Below, piece by piece: positions 61,099-64,000 of a stretch of DNA of 64,000 nt. Made by a program: the position numbers and the translations under genes. Under the pieces are notes generated by a model. That model saw only the letters and a program-made list of their open reading frames with translations. It was not told the DNA's origin and searched no databases. Every line of letters starts with the position of its first letter. Positions within the stretch are counted from its first letter, which is position 1. The DNA comes from Salarchaeum sp. JOR-1 (GTDB lineage Archaea; Halobacteriota; Halobacteria; Halobacteriales; Halobacteriaceae), in the NCBI RefSeq assembly GCF_007833275.1, contig NZ_CP042241.1, positions 992,001 to 1,056,000 on the forward strand, in the 5' to 3' direction.

Positions 61099-62028
61099 CT
61101 ACTCTGTGACTTCCGCCCGCAGGTCGCCGAGCGTCGCGATTCGTTCGGCGTGCGCGTTGTGCTGGTGGATGGACTCGTCGTTCGACTGCTTCATCGTCAC
61201 GACCGCGTCGTCTGCGAGGTGGTCGTACTCGGAGACCACGCTCTCGGCCATCGCGCGCACGCAGTCCTCGACGAACCGGGCGTTCGCGTGCGCCTCGTAC
61301 GTCATGTGATCCTCGTCGGGGCGCTTGGCCATGTTGTAGATGCGGGCGCTCATCGAGTCCTTCGCGAGCTCGGAGAGTTCGATGAGGTCGACGTCGGGTT
61401 CGCCCGCCGTCTCGATGGTGAGCGTCGCGTGTCCGCGCTGGCTGTGCCCGGCCTGCGGCACCTCGCGGAGGAACTCCTTCACGTCGTCGCTCTCGACGCC
61501 GAGCTCGCGGAGTTTGTCGCGAGCGCGTGCGCTCATCATCTGCTGGCTGCACGGACACACCGTCATTCCGGTGACGCGCACGCCGACCTCCTCGCGCGTG
61601 CGCTCGCCCTCCTGTGCGGTCGCCGAGGCGAGGAAGTCCATCGTGCCCTGCGTCGGCTTCCCCGATTCGGGCGTCTCGTCCTGCGTGACGTACTGCGCCT
61701 CCATCTCCACGCTAGCCTGGGACGTGTAGTCGTGTTTTTCGAGCAGGCGGTTCGCGGCCTCCCCGCACACGTCCTCGATGCGGTATGCGGGCTCGCTCAC
61801 CGCGGCCTCGAGCGTCTCGTCGATGACCTCCATGTTCCGGCTCATGTCGATTCCCTTGCGCTCCCGCGGGAGGTCGACGTACACCTCGAACTCCGCGGAG
61901 AAGACGAGCGGGCGCTTCTCGGGGCGCGCTATCTTCACGAGTTTCTCCACGCCCGTCACGCCCACCTGGCTCAGTCCGACGGAGACGTCCGGGGTCGACG
62001 CCTGCACGTCCGGCAGTTGCTCGGTCAT
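61099..62028 (-). CDS. mptA: GTP cyclohydrolase MptA (FolE2-type)
   Basis: A 309-aa metal-dependent GTP cyclohydrolase of the FolE2/MptA group. Family segments: [40 protein letters not shown], the metal Cys in [20 protein letters not shown], and [16 protein letters not shown]. It opens the pterin route and, in haloarchaea, has been tied to both folate-type cofactors and the preQ0 precursor of archaeosine, which fits tgtA/arcS/RaSEA in the same window. Confidence 0.93.
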   Translation of the reverse strand: MTEQLPDVQASTPDVSVGLSQVGVTGVEKLVKIARPEKRPLVFSAEFEVYVDLPRERKGIDMSRNMEVIDETLEAAVSEPAYRIEDVCGEAANRLLEKHDYTSQASVEMEAQYVTQDETPESGKPTQGTMDFLASATAQEGERTREEVGVRVTGMTVCPCSQQMMSARARDKLRELGVESDDVKEFLREVPQAGHSQRGHATLTIETAGEPDVDLIELSELAKDSMSARIYNMAKRPDEDHMTYEAHANARFVEDCVRAMAESVVSEYDHLADDAVVTMKQSNDESIHQHNAHAERIATLGDLRAEVTE

Positions 62029-62077
62029 TACACGATGCTTCCCGCGGTAGCACGGAACTACTTTCGGTATCGGAAGT

Positions 62078-62899
62078 TCACTCCAGTTTTCCGAGCGCCT
62101 GGAAGAAGTCGCTCGCCGGCCCCGCGACCCGCGCGGGTTCGTCCGCCTCGCGGAGCGTCACCTCGCTCGGCGTCTCGATTTCGCGCGTGTTCGAGCCGTC
62201 GCTCGACACGACCGCGTGGTCGGCGTCGTCCACGCGCACGGTGACCTCGCTATCCGTCCGCGTGACGAGCGGCGGCATCGCGTCCTCCGCGCACATTCCG
62301 GTGACGACGAACCCGTGCACGCCGGGCTGGACGAGCGGCCCGCCCTCGCTGAGGTTGTACGCCGTGCTTCCCGTGGGGGTGGAGACGAGCACGCCGTCCG
62401 CGTGACTCGCCGTGTACAGCGAGCCGTCCACTCGAACTTCGACGCTGACGCCCTGTCCGTGCCCGCGCTGCGGGCCCTGTACGACGACTTCGTTCAAGGC
62501 CGGCGTGAGCACCCAGTCCGCGCCCGACGCCTCGATGCGCGGCACGTCCCGCGAGCGAACCGCGCCCGTCTCGAGGTAGCGCTCGACCTCCTGTTTCACC
62601 GCCGCCACGGCGTCCTCCGGCGCGACCGCGTTCAGGAAGCCGACCTCGCCGAGGTTCACGCCGAGAATCGGCACGCTCCCCGCGCCCCGCGCCGCGAACA
62701 GGAACGTCCCGTCCCCGCCGATGCTCACCACGAGGTCGCACGTCGAGAACGCCGAGACCTCGTGGCCCTCCAGGCCGGCGGCCTCCGCGCTCTCCTCGTC
62801 CACCCACACCTCGACCGTCTCGGGGAGCGCGTCCGCGATGTCCGCCGCGAGGTAGGCCGCGCGCGCGTTCCCGCGCTGCGCGACGATTCCCACACGCAT
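62078..62899 (-). CDS. NAD kinase
   Basis: A 273-aa ATP/polyphosphate NAD kinase making [16 protein letters not shown] is the catalytic GGDGT, with [31 protein letters not shown] and [16 protein letters not shown]-terminal Rossmann half ([20 protein letters not shown]). The gene lies 49 bp upstream of mptA on the same strand. Confidence 0.94.
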   Translation of the reverse strand: MRVGIVAQRGNARAAYLAADIADALPETVEVWVDEESAEAAGLEGHEVSAFSTCDLVVSIGGDGTFLFAARGAGSVPILGVNLGEVGFLNAVAPEDAVAAVKQEVERYLETGAVRSRDVPRIEASGADWVLTPALNEVVVQGPQRGHGQGVSVEVRVDGSLYTASHADGVLVSTPTGSTAYNLSEGGPLVQPGVHGFVVTGMCAEDAMPPLVTRTDSEVTVRVDDADHAVVSSDGSNTREIETPSEVTLREADEPARVAGPASDFFQALGKLE

Positions 62900-62936
62900 A
62901 CCCGCCCCGAGAACGCCCGACAGTAAAAATCCCGCC

Positions 62937-63308
62937 TTACGACAGCGCCGCGTCGAACGCGTCCACGGCTCGCTTCACCTCCGCCGCGTCCGCAACGAAC
63001 ACGAGGAGTCGCGGCGGTTCGACGGCTTTCGGCCGCGTCCGCAACCCACGCTCCGCCGCCGCTTCCCGCGCCGCGTCCAGTCCGGTGTCGAACTCCACGT
63101 GCGCGCGCTCCGGGTGGACGAACACTTCTGCCACCCGCTCGCCCGCGTGGTGCACGTCGTACGCGCGCGCGCCGTCCGCCGTCGGCTCCACGTCGAGATC
63201 CGCGTTCTCGACGGTTACGTCCGCGAACGAGCCGACCTGCCGACCCGTCAACTCGGAGGCGAGCAACTCCGCGATGCGCACGCCGTCGTTCAGGGATTCC
63301 GCGACCAT
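62937..63308 (-). CDS. Conserved haloarchaeal hypothetical protein
   Basis: A 123-aa acidic protein of unknown function. It has helix-rich ends ([32 protein letters not shown]) with a central beta region ([20 protein letters not shown]). It overlaps the upstream DUF2240-like gene by one base and is 37 bp from NAD kinase, so the three probably share one transcript. Confidence 0.75.
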   Translation of the reverse strand: MVAESLNDGVRIAELLASELTGRQVGSFADVTVENADLDVEPTADGARAYDVHHAGERVAEVFVHPERAHVEFDTGLDAAREAAAERGLRTRPKAVEPPRLLVFVADAAEVKRAVDAFDAALS

Positions 63309-63748
63309 CAGAGCTCCTCCCGGGCCTTCGCGGCCGCGTCGTCCACGTCCACGCCCTCGCGGCGCGCGTACACCACTGCCGCCGCGTCCGCCGTGATACC
63401 GACTTCCTGCTGGAGTTCGTTCACGGCCGCGACGACCTCCTGCTTCTCCAGGCCGTCCGCTTCGAGTGCGTCCACCGCGCGCTCGAACGCCGAGCGCTCC
63501 CGGAACACCGACTTGTCCGGCGAGAAGTCATCCGGGATCTCGACCGAATCGAGGTCGAAGTCCGCGATGAGGTCGCCGTCGTCACGCGAGACGAGGCCCT
63601 CTCCGGTGGCGATGTCGATGACGCGCTTTGCCTGATCGGGCGACAGCCAGTCCCGGTCGAGGGAGAGCGCCACCACGAACTCGTGTTCGCCGATCCGGGC
63701 CTTCCCCCGCTGTTTGAACGGGGCCGCGACCGTCACGCGAAGACTCAT
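63308..63748 (-). CDS. DUF2240-family protein
   Basis: A 146-aa acidic protein of the archaeal DUF2240 type (SLRVTVAAPFKQRGKARIGE; FVVALSLDRDWLSPDQAKRV; ATGEGLVSRDDGDLIADFDL). Helical, possibly winged-helix-like N-terminus. Role unknown. ATG 63748 excludes a tail that would overlap the divergent ribosomal protein promoter. Confidence 0.82.
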   Translation of the reverse strand: MSLRVTVAAPFKQRGKARIGEHEFVVALSLDRDWLSPDQAKRVIDIATGEGLVSRDDGDLIADFDLDSVEIPDDFSPDKSVFRERSAFERAVDALEADGLEKQEVVAAVNELQQEVGITADAAAVVYARREGVDVDDAAAKAREEL

Positions 63749-63843
63749 CACCCGTACTCTTCGCCCGCCGGGCGTAAATCGCGCGGTTTTCACGCGACTC
63801 CGGTTCCGAGCCTTTTTAGTACGCGCTGAGCCACAATACGGGT

Positions 63844-64000
63844 ATGCAATACCAGGGCCGCTCCAAGCGCACGAAAACGGGTGGGCGCAGTCGACCGCAC
63901 AGCAAGAAGAAAAAGCACGAACTCGGCCGCAGCCCCACCGAGACCACCGTCGGCGAACCCAAGTTCCGCACCGTCGACTCCCGCGGCGGCGAGGAGAAAG
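63844..64000 (+). CDS. rps8e: Ribosomal protein S8e (3' truncated by the window)
   Basis: The first 52 codons of S8e: MQYQGRSKRTKTGGRSRPHS, then KKKKHELGRSPTETTVGE and FRTVDSRGG. This basic N-terminus is diagnostic. S8e is a small-subunit protein shared by Archaea and Eukarya. A TTTTTAGTA promoter-like element lies near 63812-63820. The gene runs past the window end. Confidence 0.95.
   Translation, partial: MQYQGRSKRTKTGGRSRPHSKKKKHELGRSPTETTVGEPKFRTVDSRGGEEK

Overview
The window reads as haloarchaeal (class Halobacteria) DNA. The predicted proteins are acidic, the right-hand part is very GC-rich, and it carries typical archaeal genes: archaeosine tRNA modification, coenzyme F420 synthesis, CetZ tubulin, HalX and bacterio-opsin-activator (HTH_10) regulators, TrmB, MptA and ribosomal protein S8e. 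Starts are often GTG, and genes are tightly packed with 1-20 bp overlaps.

Layout. (1) 1-9.2 kb is a signal-transduction cluster: a truncated PAS/GAF/HTH_10 regulator, a HalX response regulator, a double-domain KaiC-like ATPase and three histidine kinases, two of them with degenerate receiver-like N-termini. (2) 9.2-19.2 kb is metabolic and redox accessory DNA: an M20 peptidase, a DUF2892-type membrane protein, a heme-copper-oxidase-subunit-I-like protein facing a divergent HTH_10 regulator, two winged-helix regulators, a compact four-gene redox operon (His/Asp/Glu-rich anchored protein, ApbE flavin transferase, thrombospondin-type-3 calcium-motif protein, ferric-reductase-like bis-heme membrane protein) and an ABC exporter pair. 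(3) 19.3-24.4 kb is a mobile or accessory island: an IS5-family element, an unknown 110-aa gene, a 528-aa protein ending in the DUF4209 RNxxxHG motif, an internally deleted tyrosine recombinase and an intact one whose start abuts a perfect inverted repeat. Base composition shifts to very GC-rich at about 24.4 kb, followed by a hairpin-dense non-coding stretch.

(4) 24.8-64 kb looks like core chromosome: tgtA-arcS (archaeosine), a PQQ-propeller/pseudokinase fusion, S9 peptidase, azlCD, trkA flanked by two stand-alone Lrp/AsnC ligand domains, tmk, cetZ, F420 genes cofC/cofG/cofH, purine genes purC/purU/purS/purQ, the archaeosine radical-SAM partner RaSEA, tRNA-Leu(TAA), a ferredoxin, a cyclophilin, a trpD paralogue, fused siroheme decarboxylase ahbAB, tRNA-Ile(GAT), fxsA, a DUF255 protein without its CxxC motif, a TrmB regulator, mptA, NAD kinase, and the start of rps8e.

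Three patterns stand out beyond the genes. First, a tandem array of palindromic units, each carrying the tRNA 3'-end sequence plus an inverted T-arm copy, lies beside the 3' end of tRNA-Leu; a degenerate single unit of the same design lies beside tRNA-Ile. Second, a perfect 53-bp repeat (8 copies plus a partial) grows out of the 3' end of the cyclophilin gene and carries a terminator-like hairpin in every unit. Third, the ApbE/ferric-reductase operon looks like a small archaeal flavin/heme redox module. All assignments come from reading the sequence by eye; no database search was run.
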